Below are positions 16,741-24,465 of a stretch of DNA of 58,375 bases, piece after piece. The first letter of the stretch is position 1; each line of letters begins with the position of its first letter. Origin of the DNA: a virus. The stretch spans positions 1 through 58,375 of IMG/VR virus record IMGVR_UViG_3300011115_000472; one strand, 5' to 3'. The notes beneath the pieces were generated by a model that worked only from the letters and a program-made list of their open reading frames with translations, did not search any database and was not told the origin of the DNA. A program made the translations under genes and the position numbers.

Positions 16741-19605
16741 TTATCGATATCTTAGTAACATTAGGAAGTTACCGCTTGACGCAGAGGTAATAAAATTCCA
16801 CCCCGAGTTATTGCCCCCGTCTGTCGAATTTATGGCATTCCAAGTAGCTCCACCAGTAGCCGTCGATCTACTGATAGACAAATAGTTTGAATTGACAGTT
16901 CCACTTGATTTTGACAGCGTGTGGCTTGCGGCAGTTGCAGAGCCAATCGTCACCAAGTTACCCGCAGTTCCGTTGACGTTCCAGTTGGTTACTGTGGTAG
17001 TTGTTGCCGCAGTAAACGTGAAAGTAGTAGGTTGAACAGAGTTAGAAATGCTTGTAAATGTGTTTGACCCTGTTATGGTCAATGCGCCAGCACCAGCGTT
17101 TTGTAATGTGCAGTTAAAGGTAGAGCCACCACCCACAAATGTCTTAGCAGTTGCGGCAGTCATTGAAATTGTGCCTGTGCCTGTGCCTGCGGTAGTTGTA
17201 AAACCTGCGGGAACAACGTTATAAAAAGCAGTTGTAGAGGCTGTTGGGCAGACTAATGTGCCACCGTTAAAAGTTAAGTTTTTTGTTCCTGCTACAGTTT
17301 GCAATGTTAAGCCAACAGTTAATGTTTGTCCATTTAAATTTAAAGTTCCAGCGGTTAAAAAACAAGTTCTTGTAGAACCCATTGTCAAGGCATCTTGCAG
17401 TTGGAATGTCCCACCAACTCCATTAAAATTAAGCGGGAAATCTATTGTTTTGGTGTTTGTTGTTATTTGCTGAGTGCCACTAGTTGCCCCAAATAACATT
17501 GCGTTTGTACTAGCAGTAAGCGTCATGCCTGTAGAAAATTTTAAATTTCCATATATTGTGGCATTAACGCCTGTTGCACCTAATGTTCCAGCATAACCAG
17601 TAAAGTCTACGTTTCTTGCTGTGTGGCTGGTTCCTGATAAAAACGTCAAGGCATAAATCCCACCAGTAAAGTTAAAACTGATAGAGTTTGCTTGTGATAA
17701 TGCACCGGGTGCAACAGTAATAAGAGTAGAACCCGTACTTGTGACGTTAACGACTTGTGTGCCTGTTGTTGTTAAGTTTGAGGCTGTTGATGTAGACCAC
17801 ACCGTACCTGTACCAGTACAAGATATTTGACCTGTACCAAACGCAATTGTTCTAGTGTTTGTATTGCTTGAACTAAATAAACCTATGGATAACGTAAAAT
17901 TGTTTAGGTTTAATGTGCCAGTTGTAAGCACAATTGTTGCTGTTGCTGTTGTTGTCAATGCATCTTGCAAAGCAACAGAACCACTTGGGCTGTCAATAAA
18001 AATAGCTTGAGTAAATGTTCTGCCAGCACTTGTAATAGTTTGTGTTGTACGCCCTGAAAAATATATGTTGTTTACGCTCGATAATGTAATACCAGTACCA
18101 TTAATCCAATTGCCATATATGACTGGGTTACTTGAGGTATTTGCCAACGTCATAGTATTTGACGTTCGCAACGACATGTCTATTGTTCCTATGTTGTAAT
18201 TGCCATTAATGGTTGTCGTAGAACCGCTTGCAGGGTAAGTAGCCGCAGGAAATACTGCAGTATCTTGTGCTAATGGGAACTGAGTGGCATCTAATGCGCC
18301 GCCTGATGTTGCAGACCATGAGCCTGATCCTGCACCGCCCCAGTTATTACTACCAGTTTGACCATAATAAACAGTCTTAGCCGCAGGGAAAGTAATGTTG
18401 CTATTTCCCTTACAATTACCTAACCTAGTTCCTGACCAAGTACCTGATGCGCCAGCGGCAACAATATCTCTAAAATCAATATCAGTTAAAGACGCAACAG
18501 TTGCAACTGTTAATGTACGTGAAGTTGCCACAGTGTCAGAGGCAATCATTGTGCGATATGCCGCCGCAGTGCCTGCGCTTATAGTTAATGTGCCACTTAT
18601 TGTTTGGTTTGCGCCAAAATTATATTGACTAATGCCAAGACTAGTTCTGCTGGCCAGAGATAAATTGGTAAATGTATTTGTGCCTGTAATTGTTGCCGCA
18701 GAGGTTAAACCACCTGATGTATACGCTACATTGTAATAAGTTAATCCACCACCATTAAAAACTGGCCCAGAAGCACTTGTAATGTTAATTGTTGATGTTC
18801 CAGCATTAAGTGTTGCACTGGTGCTGGTTGCCATATTCCAAGCATTACTATTAGAGCTTAATGTTAATGTAGATGCATTTAAATTAATTGTTCTTGCGGT
18901 TGCGACACTTGAGCTAAAAGCAGTAGCAGTTACCGCATAATTTCCCGAGGAAGAAGTACTAAATGTTCCACTTGTTACAACAACTGTTACACTAGATAAA
19001 GCACTACCAAGCGTCCATCCTCCGCCAACGCCATTAAAATCAACATTTGCACCAAAAGCAACGCCATTGGTAGTTACTGTTTTTCCAGTTGTTGTTGCGT
19101 TAAATGTGGTTGCTCCGTTATATGTTATAGTAAAGTTTGTGGCTTGAAATGTGAGACTGCCTGATACTGTTAATCCAATAGCAGAACCAGCAAGCGTCAT
19201 CGTTCCATCAAGCCCTGACGCTGTAAAGTCATTACATAGTCTTGGCGTAACCGACATGGTGACTGTAAATGCCGTTGTGCCACTATTTGAATTGGCATCA
19301 AAAAATACAGAGTCTGCCGCTGTTGGTACAGACGCGCCAACAGTCGCCGCGCTCATGCTTTGCGATGCGTAAGTGCCACCAACAGACACAACCCACGTAT
19401 TAACTGCACCGCTGACAATTGTGCCAAGTGAAACATGGGCGCTTGACCATACAGTCATCCCCGCCACAAGTGCGGGTGATCCAGTAGTCGTTAAAGCAGT
19501 ACCAGTGCAAGTGGCAGTAAAAGACAAACCTGTGGCTGTAGACCAATTAGCTGTGCTTACGTCACTCCAAGCGCCAGTTCCACCTACCCAATAGCGATTG
19601 GCCAT
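16741..19605 (-). CDS. Large beta-repeat adhesin/tail-fibre protein, paralogue 2 (954 aa)
   Basis: Same opening (ANRYWVGGTGAW) and architecture as the 975-residue protein at 11861-14788. It has an extra insertion after the first 25 residues (about 26-90) before the shared VGASVPTAADSVFFDANSN segment, and a different last quarter. Shared internal blocks such as KTVYYGQTGSNNWGGAGS and GALDATQFPLAQDTAVFPA are similar even at DNA level, showing a duplication. Ends in a hydrophobic GNFLMLLRYR. The start abuts the 58-residue gene's stop. Predicted surface adhesin or fibre. Confidence 0.75.
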   Translation of the reverse strand: MANRYWVGGTGAWSDVSTANWSTATGLSFTATCTGTALTTTGSPALVAGMTVWSSAHVSLGTIVSGAVNTWVVSVGGTYASQSMSAATVGASVPTAADSVFFDANSNSGTTAFTVTMSVTPRLCNDFTASGLDGTMTLAGSAIGLTVSGSLTFQATNFTITYNGATTFNATTTGKTVTTNGVAFGANVDFNGVGGGWTLGSALSSVTVVVTSGTFSTSSSGNYAVTATAFSSSVATARTINLNASTLTLSSNSNAWNMATSTSATLNAGTSTINITSASGPVFNGGGLTYYNVAYTSGGLTSAATITGTNTFTNLSLASRTSLGISQYNFGANQTISGTLTISAGTAAAYRTMIASDTVATSRTLTVATVASLTDIDFRDIVAAGASGTWSGTRLGNCKGNSNITFPAAKTVYYGQTGSNNWGGAGSGSWSATSGGALDATQFPLAQDTAVFPAATYPASGSTTTINGNYNIGTIDMSLRTSNTMTLANTSSNPVIYGNWINGTGITLSSVNNIYFSGRTTQTITSAGRTFTQAIFIDSPSGSVALQDALTTTATATIVLTTGTLNLNNFTLSIGLFSSSNTNTRTIAFGTGQISCTGTGTVWSTSTASNLTTTGTQVVNVTSTGSTLITVAPGALSQANSISFNFTGGIYALTFLSGTSHTARNVDFTGYAGTLGATGVNATIYGNLKFSTGMTLTASTNAMLFGATSGTQQITTNTKTIDFPLNFNGVGGTFQLQDALTMGSTRTCFLTAGTLNLNGQTLTVGLTLQTVAGTKNLTFNGGTLVCPTASTTAFYNVVPAGFTTTAGTGTGTISMTAATAKTFVGGGSTFNCTLQNAGAGALTITGSNTFTSISNSVQPTTFTFTAATTTTVTNWNVNGTAGNLVTIGSATAASHTLSKSSGTVNSNYLSISRSTATGGATWNAINSTDGGNNSGWNFITSASSGNFLMLLRYR

Positions 19606-19608
19606 TTG

Positions 19609-19785
19609 TTACTCTGTAGAAGTTTCTTCAGCAGGGGGTGCGTTCACAATAGCCCACCAATTGTCAAATCGTTGTTGCTTCATCGCTTCAATTTCAGCAT
19701 CTGTAAGCGTGTGGTCTTCTGGCAAATGAATTGCATCAGAAAATACGCCGCAAGGTGAATCAAATTTAAAATCAATTTTAATCAT
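19609..19785 (-). CDS. Small conserved phage protein (58 aa)
   Basis: ATG 19785 is preceded by AAGGAAAACACA. The protein reads MIKIDFKFDSPCGVFSDAIH, then LPEDHTLTDAEIEAMKQQRF and DNWWAIVNAP before an acidic tail. The HTxTxxEIExMKxxRxDNW pattern is familiar from small proteins encoded beside fibre genes in many phages, so I am confident it is translated. Function unknown; it may be a fibre-assembly helper given its place between two fibre genes. Confidence 0.8.
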   Translation of the reverse strand: MIKIDFKFDSPCGVFSDAIHLPEDHTLTDAEIEAMKQQRFDNWWAIVNAPPAEETSTE

Positions 19786-19795
19786 TGTGTTTTCC

Positions 19796-21400
19796 TTACA
19801 GTTGAGTTGTTACCGCAATCACGTCCCAACGTGTGTTGTTTGCGTTGTAGATGCATCCCACATACGTTGTTTTATTTGCTGTTGTAGCCGTTGGAAGTGT
19901 TACTCCAATTACCACATAAGTCGCATCCCACGTCAATGTGCGGGTTGTTCCATTATCTAAAAACCTAAAAATTAAAGAATTTCCATCGACAGGAGTTCCA
20001 GTAGGGGCATTAATTGTTAGGGTCGCCGCTAAGGCTGTAAAAGCATATTCGTCATAGGAAGCAATTGTGGGTGTCACTGACGACGCAGAAGCCACAGACA
20101 ACACCCTAGGATCAATCCTTTTGTTAGTCAGGGTATCTGTTGTTGCTCGACCAACTAGGGTGTCGGTGCTGGTGGGCAGAGTCAGCGTACCAGTGTTGAC
20201 GATGGTTCCGATGACAGGCGATGTCAGCGTCTTATTGGTCAAAGTGTCGGTGGTCGCACGGCCAACCAAGGTGTCGGTGCTGGTGGGCAAAGTCAACGTG
20301 CCAGTATTAACAATTGTCGAGATGACAGGGCTGGTTAGTGTCTTGTTAGTCAGGGTCTGGGTAGCCGTCAAGGTCACCACATTTATGCCGCCCACGGTCA
20401 CCGCAGTGGCATTAAACGTCCCATCAGTCACTGTCTTTCCAGTGAAGGTTAAAGCCGTAGGCAAAGACAGCGTGACAGTCGTTGTGCCTGTCGAGGTGAT
20501 TTCATTTGCCGTGCCATTGACGGCAGTCACCGCGCCAATTGATGCGGCACTAATTGTCACGTTGGCGGCGGCAGTCAATTGACCTTGAGCGTTAACCGTA
20601 AAGGTTCCGACCTCAGTTGTAGAGCCGTAAGACCCAGCAGTGACAGCGGTGCTGGCAATTGAAATTGTGCCAGTACTAGTGATTGGGCCACCAGTCAGAC
20701 CAGTGCCAGTATTAATTTGAGTAACCGTACCACCCGCTAATGCTGGCTGAGTAGTAATTGAAGTAATTCGACCAAATACATCAACTGTAACTACTGGAAT
20801 TGCACTTGCCGAACCGTAATTTCCAGCAGAAATACCAGTTGCAATTAAATTTATAGTAGGGTTACCCGTTGACCCATCAGGATTTACAACGCTAATATTT
20901 CCAAGCGTTCCAGCAATTGCCAAAGCGCTAACCAGCCCAGCATTTACACCAACCAAACCAGTCGAGCCAGACATGGATTGAAAGTTAGCAAGGAAGGCAC
21001 CAAGCGTTATTTGAGGGTTTGCAGACACCCCAGTACCATTGACAACACCTAACCCTGTACCAACCGTAATTTGACGCGCTGTGAGCGTGTTTGCGTCGGT
21101 TTTAACTTGTATTCCAACACCAGATGCATTTAAACTTGATGCCGCACCAGTTAAATTGATTTGTACGGTGCCTTGAGCACCAGTATCAACTGTCTGGAGC
21201 CCACTTCCAACTGCCAAATAACGTGAATTTGGCAACCCAGCTTGCTGTGTAACAGTCAAAAACGTGTATTGCAAGTTTGGTTGTGCCGCAATATCGCCAG
21301 TTGTAGTCTGAACAGTTACTCCGTTTTGGACAATAGGTACCGATTCACTGCCAGTTAAAGCAAGTGCCGTGGGTAAATCAGTTATTTTTACTTGTGCCAT
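19796..21400 (-). CDS. Tail-fibre-like protein with shared tip domain (534 aa)
   Basis: N-terminus [20 protein letters not shown] is the fibre-type 'KITDLPxAxxLxGxExVPVVQ' anchor. The shaft is Gly/Thr/Val-rich with two near-identical units containing [30 protein letters not shown]. The C-terminal 90 residues ([20 protein letters not shown] onward) match the tip of the 638-residue fibre. The start overlaps the upstream small gene by one base. Likely the principal side fibre or an anchor for it. Confidence 0.75.
   Translation of the reverse strand: MAQVKITDLPTALALTGSESVPIVQNGVTVQTTTGDIAAQPNLQYTFLTVTQQAGLPNSRYLAVGSGLQTVDTGAQGTVQINLTGAASSLNASGVGIQVKTDANTLTARQITVGTGLGVVNGTGVSANPQITLGAFLANFQSMSGSTGLVGVNAGLVSALAIAGTLGNISVVNPDGSTGNPTINLIATGISAGNYGSASAIPVVTVDVFGRITSITTQPALAGGTVTQINTGTGLTGGPITSTGTISIASTAVTAGSYGSTTEVGTFTVNAQGQLTAAANVTISAASIGAVTAVNGTANEITSTGTTTVTLSLPTALTFTGKTVTDGTFNATAVTVGGINVVTLTATQTLTNKTLTSPVISTIVNTGTLTLPTSTDTLVGRATTDTLTNKTLTSPVIGTIVNTGTLTLPTSTDTLVGRATTDTLTNKRIDPRVLSVASASSVTPTIASYDEYAFTALAATLTINAPTGTPVDGNSLIFRFLDNGTTRTLTWDATYVVIGVTLPTATTANKTTYVGCIYNANNTRWDVIAVTTQL
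20120..20350. repeat. Two direct DNA repeats of about 114 bp in fibre gene
   Basis: The segments around 20140-20230 and 20250-20345 are near-identical, each encoding [36 protein letters not shown]. The unit length is divisible by three. A third, partial unit lies towards 20345-20360. Confidence 0.7.
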
Positions 21401-21735
21401 TACGGTTGTAGATCAATTATGTCAATGTTTCCATCATTTTCAATGAGATTGGTGTTTTGTTCCGTACTGAGTATGGAACTAGAAGCCACAACAATGTCGT
21501 TTGGATCAGTTGCCACGCTGACATCAGGACGCGGAAAACGCAAAGCAATTTTTTCAGTCTTTCTTGCCGGCAAGCGATATGGGTCAATTTGATCGGCGCA
21601 GTTTTGTTGGCAGACTTTAAGACCGGGAAAATTGGGATCTGGCATTGCCTCATCAATAGCTCTTTTCATGCGACATCTATCGCATATAAAGATCGCTACC
21701 GATGCGTTACCTACTGTATCAAGGAAACGAGGCAT
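21400..21735 (-). CDS. Small Cys-containing virion-region protein (111 aa)
   Basis: ATG 21735 follows GAGGTAATTT. The first half has a likely metal site: ICDRC near residue 18, then VCQQNC near residue 42, with [11 protein letters not shown] and [20 protein letters not shown] between and after. The second half is acidic and disordered. Small proteins with CDxC, 'PGLxVC' and 'DPYRLPxR' are recurrent in the adaptor-fibre region of podophages. Function unknown; a small zinc-binding tail or assembly protein is plausible. The gene also contains one of three 21-bp dyad sites (21459-21479). Confidence 0.75.
   Translation of the reverse strand: MPRFLDTVGNASVAIFICDRCRMKRAIDEAMPDPNFPGLKVCQQNCADQIDPYRLPARKTEKIALRFPRPDVSVATDPNDIVVASSSILSTEQNTNLIENDGNIDIIDLQP
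21459..21479. promoter_or_regulatory. 21-bp dyad site C
   Basis: Arms GTTCCGTAC and GTATGGAAC around TGA, inside the 111-residue protein gene. Matches sites A and B in all sixteen defining positions. Confidence 0.6.
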
Positions 21736-21738
21736 AAA

Positions 21739-22809
21739 TTACCTCGTATAAACAGAAATATTTGGAGCGTAATAAATGGGTGATTTGTCGCGGTTTTCGC
21801 TCTCAGCCATTTGGAAGTATTTTTCTGCTTGCGCCTCCAAATATTGAATTCTTGGCATGTCTACACTGGGCAACAACAAGCTCATTTGATGGCTCAGCAT
21901 CATTTGTATTGCTTGGTAAAAATACTGGGGAATTTCCAGTTCGCCATTTAGGTCGCCCACATCCATAACTTGGCGCGAGTACCAAATGGTCATTTGCACA
22001 AATGGATCTGATGGTGTTGGCCACAACACAATCTTAGACTGCGGCAAAGTGCGGTTAAACCAATATTGATACGGTTGGTTGGCTGTAAAGTTTTTGTTTG
22101 GCAAATTGGTGTAGTCGTCGCGGTTCAGGCGCGCCATAGTGACTTCTGTCGAATTGTTGCCAATGTAGAACTCGGACACGTCGAGCGTGCCGCCGCCAGT
22201 CTCGCGCATGCGGTAATACTGCGCAGTAACGCCGGGGTCAATGTCGTACCACAACCACTGGCCACTTACCCATGTTGTTACGCCCGTATCTTCAAGCAAA
22301 TTCCACGTTACATTATCCGAAGACCATTCCAGCAAAATGTGAAAACTTCCAGACGTTGCAGGCAATATACCAATCGAGCCAGCATAGATTGGATAATCTA
22401 CACCAAAATCTACGCCAATATTTCCGTTTGGACTTGTCTGTGCAGTAGATGTCAATACGTTGTTGTCAAACGCCAATCCAGTTACGCCAGACGACGAAAA
22501 ATATGACCCGCCTGCCGCAGGCGTTGGACGCGTCATCCAACGGTACAAGGCGTTCAAAACGTCATTGCCACCCAATGGAAGCAGGTATTCAAACTGGTCA
22601 GGCTGGAGGCCGTAAACTTTTTTGTCAATCGCCCAATAATTGATGCCCTGATTAATCAGGTTAGACAAAATGAAAAACAACGCCTGCTTAGACGCCTGCA
22701 CTTGTTCAACCGTCAGTTCCTCAGCCAACTTGCCCGAATGACGAGCGCCTTGGTCAATAAACTGCTGAACGGTAACAACTGTCTGACCGACGGTGCCGCT
22801 GTATGCCAT
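21739..22809 (-). CDS. P22 gp4-like head-tail adaptor with inserted beta-sandwich domain (356 aa)
   Basis: The helical N-terminus (TVVTVQQFIDQGARHSGKLA, SKQALFFILSNLINQGINYW) and C-terminal half (WFNRTLPQSKIVLWPTPSDP, WYSRQVMDVGD, PQYFYQAIQMMLSHQ) match the tail accessory factor family related to P22 gp4, which docks under the portal and lengthens the tail. Between them, about residues 100-215, is a Trp-rich beta domain (LEWSSDNVTWNLLEDTGVTT, QYYRMRETGG) like a discoidin/carbohydrate-binding sandwich. Head-proximal adaptors usually lack this insertion. Confidence 0.75.
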   Translation of the reverse strand: MAYSGTVGQTVVTVQQFIDQGARHSGKLAEELTVEQVQASKQALFFILSNLINQGINYWAIDKKVYGLQPDQFEYLLPLGGNDVLNALYRWMTRPTPAAGGSYFSSSGVTGLAFDNNVLTSTAQTSPNGNIGVDFGVDYPIYAGSIGILPATSGSFHILLEWSSDNVTWNLLEDTGVTTWVSGQWLWYDIDPGVTAQYYRMRETGGGTLDVSEFYIGNNSTEVTMARLNRDDYTNLPNKNFTANQPYQYWFNRTLPQSKIVLWPTPSDPFVQMTIWYSRQVMDVGDLNGELEIPQYFYQAIQMMLSHQMSLLLPSVDMPRIQYLEAQAEKYFQMAESENRDKSPIYYAPNISVYTR

Positions 22810-22818
22810 TTTATTCCT

Positions 22819-23214
22819 TTACCATCCAGAGCAGTTCCAACGCTTCAAAGAGGCTTTTGCCCTTGGTGCATCGCCCTTAGCGTGCTCCACAACTCCACTC
22901 ATTCGGGCACAAAAAGAATCTTTACGTGCGCCGCCTTGAGGTTGAGGTGCCTTGAGGTTAGAACCTGTTTCTCGATTGTACTTTTCTCTGCCTTTTTTTG
23001 TAAGTCCTGCGCCTTGTTTTACGGAAAGTTTTTCACCGCGGCCAACCGCAAGACTTACGCCGCCTTCTTTTAATTTGGCGGTTTTTGCTGACTCTCGGAA
23101 GGCTTCAGCCGTTGGCGCACCTTTGCTACCAACTCGGCGCATCTTTTCGCCAGAGCCTTCAGCAATTCTTTCGCGTTTTGCATTAAGGTTTGCATACAAG
23201 CCCTTCTTAGTCAT
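22819..23214 (-). CDS. DUF6321-like small basic protein (131 aa)
   Basis: Start chosen at ATG 23214 (MTKKGLYANLNAKRERIAEG), three bases past the upstream stop. The C-terminal part, GAGLTKKGREKYNRETGSNL, KAPQPQGG and SFCARMSG, is the signature of the DUF6321 family, found in many phages and of unknown function. Very basic, which would suit nucleic-acid or packaged-DNA contact. Contains LKEGGVSL, a version of the GG motif shared with its neighbours, and ends in SGW. Confidence 0.75.
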   Translation of the reverse strand: MTKKGLYANLNAKRERIAEGSGEKMRRVGSKGAPTAEAFRESAKTAKLKEGGVSLAVGRGEKLSVKQGAGLTKKGREKYNRETGSNLKAPQPQGGARKDSFCARMSGVVEHAKGDAPRAKASLKRWNCSGW

Positions 23215-23216
23215 AT

Positions 23217-23567
23217 TTACCAATCAGAATTCTTTTTGCCCTTTGATGTTGTAGAAACACCGCAAGCATTGAGATTGATTTTTCCACCAGTGGTATAGCT
23301 TTTTTTAACTTCTCCACCTTTTTTATACATTGTTGGGTTTGGGTTGCCACCACCGCCACCAAGTGCGCTTTGGGCCGTACCAATAGCCGATCCCACAGTA
23401 GCGGCACCAGAATTGATTTGTCCCAATCCGTCTTGCGCGCTACCGCCTCCACCGCCTAAACCTTTGCCACCAATTGGGCCTGAAGGCATTTGAGGTGTGT
23501 CAGTAGGACGTGGTGCATCGCCATTAGCAGGCGTCATCATTGACCCAAGTTGTGCTATTGATGCCAT
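23217..23567 (-). CDS. Gly-rich small protein with GG-x-V motif and SxW end (116 aa)
   Basis: AAAGGAAAAATT precedes ATG 23567. The N-terminal 80 residues are Gly/Ser/Pro/Ala-rich and probably disordered. Then comes MYKKGGEVKKSYTTGGKINL with two copies of the motif recurring in this cluster, and the protein ends KKNSDW. No enzyme motif. Found in a row of small proteins between the head genes and the adaptor, so possibly an internal or tethering virion component; this is an inference. Confidence 0.7.
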   Translation of the reverse strand: MASIAQLGSMMTPANGDAPRPTDTPQMPSGPIGGKGLGGGGGSAQDGLGQINSGAATVGSAIGTAQSALGGGGGNPNPTMYKKGGEVKKSYTTGGKINLNACGVSTTSKGKKNSDW

Positions 23568-23577
23568 AATTTTTCCT

Positions 23578-24015
23578 TTACCAGTTAGACTTTACTTTTC
23601 CGCCATCTTTAAATGGCGCAACTTTGCCCTTGCCAATTTTTTCTGACCACTCTTTGCGATGACTCGCGGCCTTGTCGGATGCGCCACTTTTTTCAGCATG
23701 TTCAGTAAAATTGCGCAGTCGGTTTGACTCACCGCGGCGTTGCAAACGGCCCAATTGCTTTTCAGACTCTGCAGTTTTCCCAGAGGCTTTTGCAATGTCA
23801 AACATTTTGCGATTGGCAGTTAGTTTATTTACAAGTTGTTTGCTTTTGTGTTGTTGCGTGCGAGTCATTCGACTAGCAGTGTCATCGCCATCATCGTCCT
23901 CATTACCACGAGGGTCGCCAATAGCTTTGTAATAATCCACATCACTGTCGTAGTCCATTGGATTTGTGGACATTGCACGTCCACCCATGGCTTTTTTAGA
24001 TTTGATGTGTGTCAT
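23578..24015 (-). CDS. Charged helical protein with GG-x-V motif and SxW end (145 aa)
   Basis: Start taken at ATG 24015 (MTHIKSKKAMGGRAMSTNPM), two bases after the upstream stop. An acidic stretch (GNEDDDGDD) is followed by a long Lys/Arg/Glu/Gln helical region, and the end is APFKDGGKVKSNW, combining the FKDGG-x-V motif and the C-terminal SNW. Highly charged and probably extended. No recognised family. Confidence 0.7.
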   Translation of the reverse strand: MTHIKSKKAMGGRAMSTNPMDYDSDVDYYKAIGDPRGNEDDDGDDTASRMTRTQQHKSKQLVNKLTANRKMFDIAKASGKTAESEKQLGRLQRRGESNRLRNFTEHAEKSGASDKAASHRKEWSEKIGKGKVAPFKDGGKVKSNW

Positions 24016-24017
24016 GA

Positions 24018-24422
24018 TTAGTTGTACCCTTTGGTCATCTCCAATATGCACCAGTAAGTGTCGCCTGAAGATGCGTCAGCCGTGCTAAAAACAATATTGC
24101 CAGTAACGCCAGCCCCGCCGTTGTTGGTGATACCGCCAAAAGCGCTCATGTCAAGTGTCTGCGTAGCAGTGGGAGATGAAAGAAAGAACGGCACATCCGT
24201 TGTAGCGTCCCAAAACATTCTGACTTCCATGCCATGATTGGAAATGTAGATTTTGGTAACCGTTACTCTGGTACAAGTTTGCCCAGAAGCGCTAGGGGTT
24301 AACGCAGAAACGTCTACCTTCAAAACCGCACTTTCACCAGTGCCATCACTGATGTTTGTAAATTTCATAATGACCGTGCGCTCACCATCAATAAGCGTTT
24401 GGCTCGTAACTGCATCAGCCAT
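24018..24422 (-). CDS. Conserved virion protein (134 aa)
   Basis: GGAGAAAAAT precedes ATG 24422. Starts MADAVTSQTLIDGERTVIMK with FTNISDGTGESAVLKVDVSA, a compact beta-rich protein type seen in the virion modules of many podophages and cyanophages. The composition (hydrophobic strands, Gly-rich C-terminal loop GGITNNGGAGVTGN) suits a small decoration or tail-associated protein. Position between head and adaptor genes agrees. Precise role unknown. Confidence 0.75.
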   Translation of the reverse strand: MADAVTSQTLIDGERTVIMKFTNISDGTGESAVLKVDVSALTPSASGQTCTRVTVTKIYISNHGMEVRMFWDATTDVPFFLSSPTATQTLDMSAFGGITNNGGAGVTGNIVFSTADASSGDTYWCILEMTKGYN

Positions 24423-24442
24423 ATTTTTCTCCAATTAAAAGC

Positions 24443-24458
24443 AGGGGCCGAAGCCCCT
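24443..24458 (-). terminator. UUCG-loop hairpin after 442-aa gene
   Basis: The six-base arms AGGGGC and GCCCCT enclose CGAA on the plus strand (TTCG in the leftward transcript). It lies between the stop at 24466 and the next ribosome site and is followed leftward by TGCTTTTAATT. The same core hairpin occurs at 43978-43991. Weak terminator or mRNA 3'-end stabiliser. Confidence 0.6.
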
Positions 24459-24465
24459 ACTCAGT

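Noticed and set aside
11861-21400. Diversity-generating retroelement acting on fibre genes
   Set aside because: No reverse transcriptase gene and no template/variable repeat pair with adenine-specific changes are visible.
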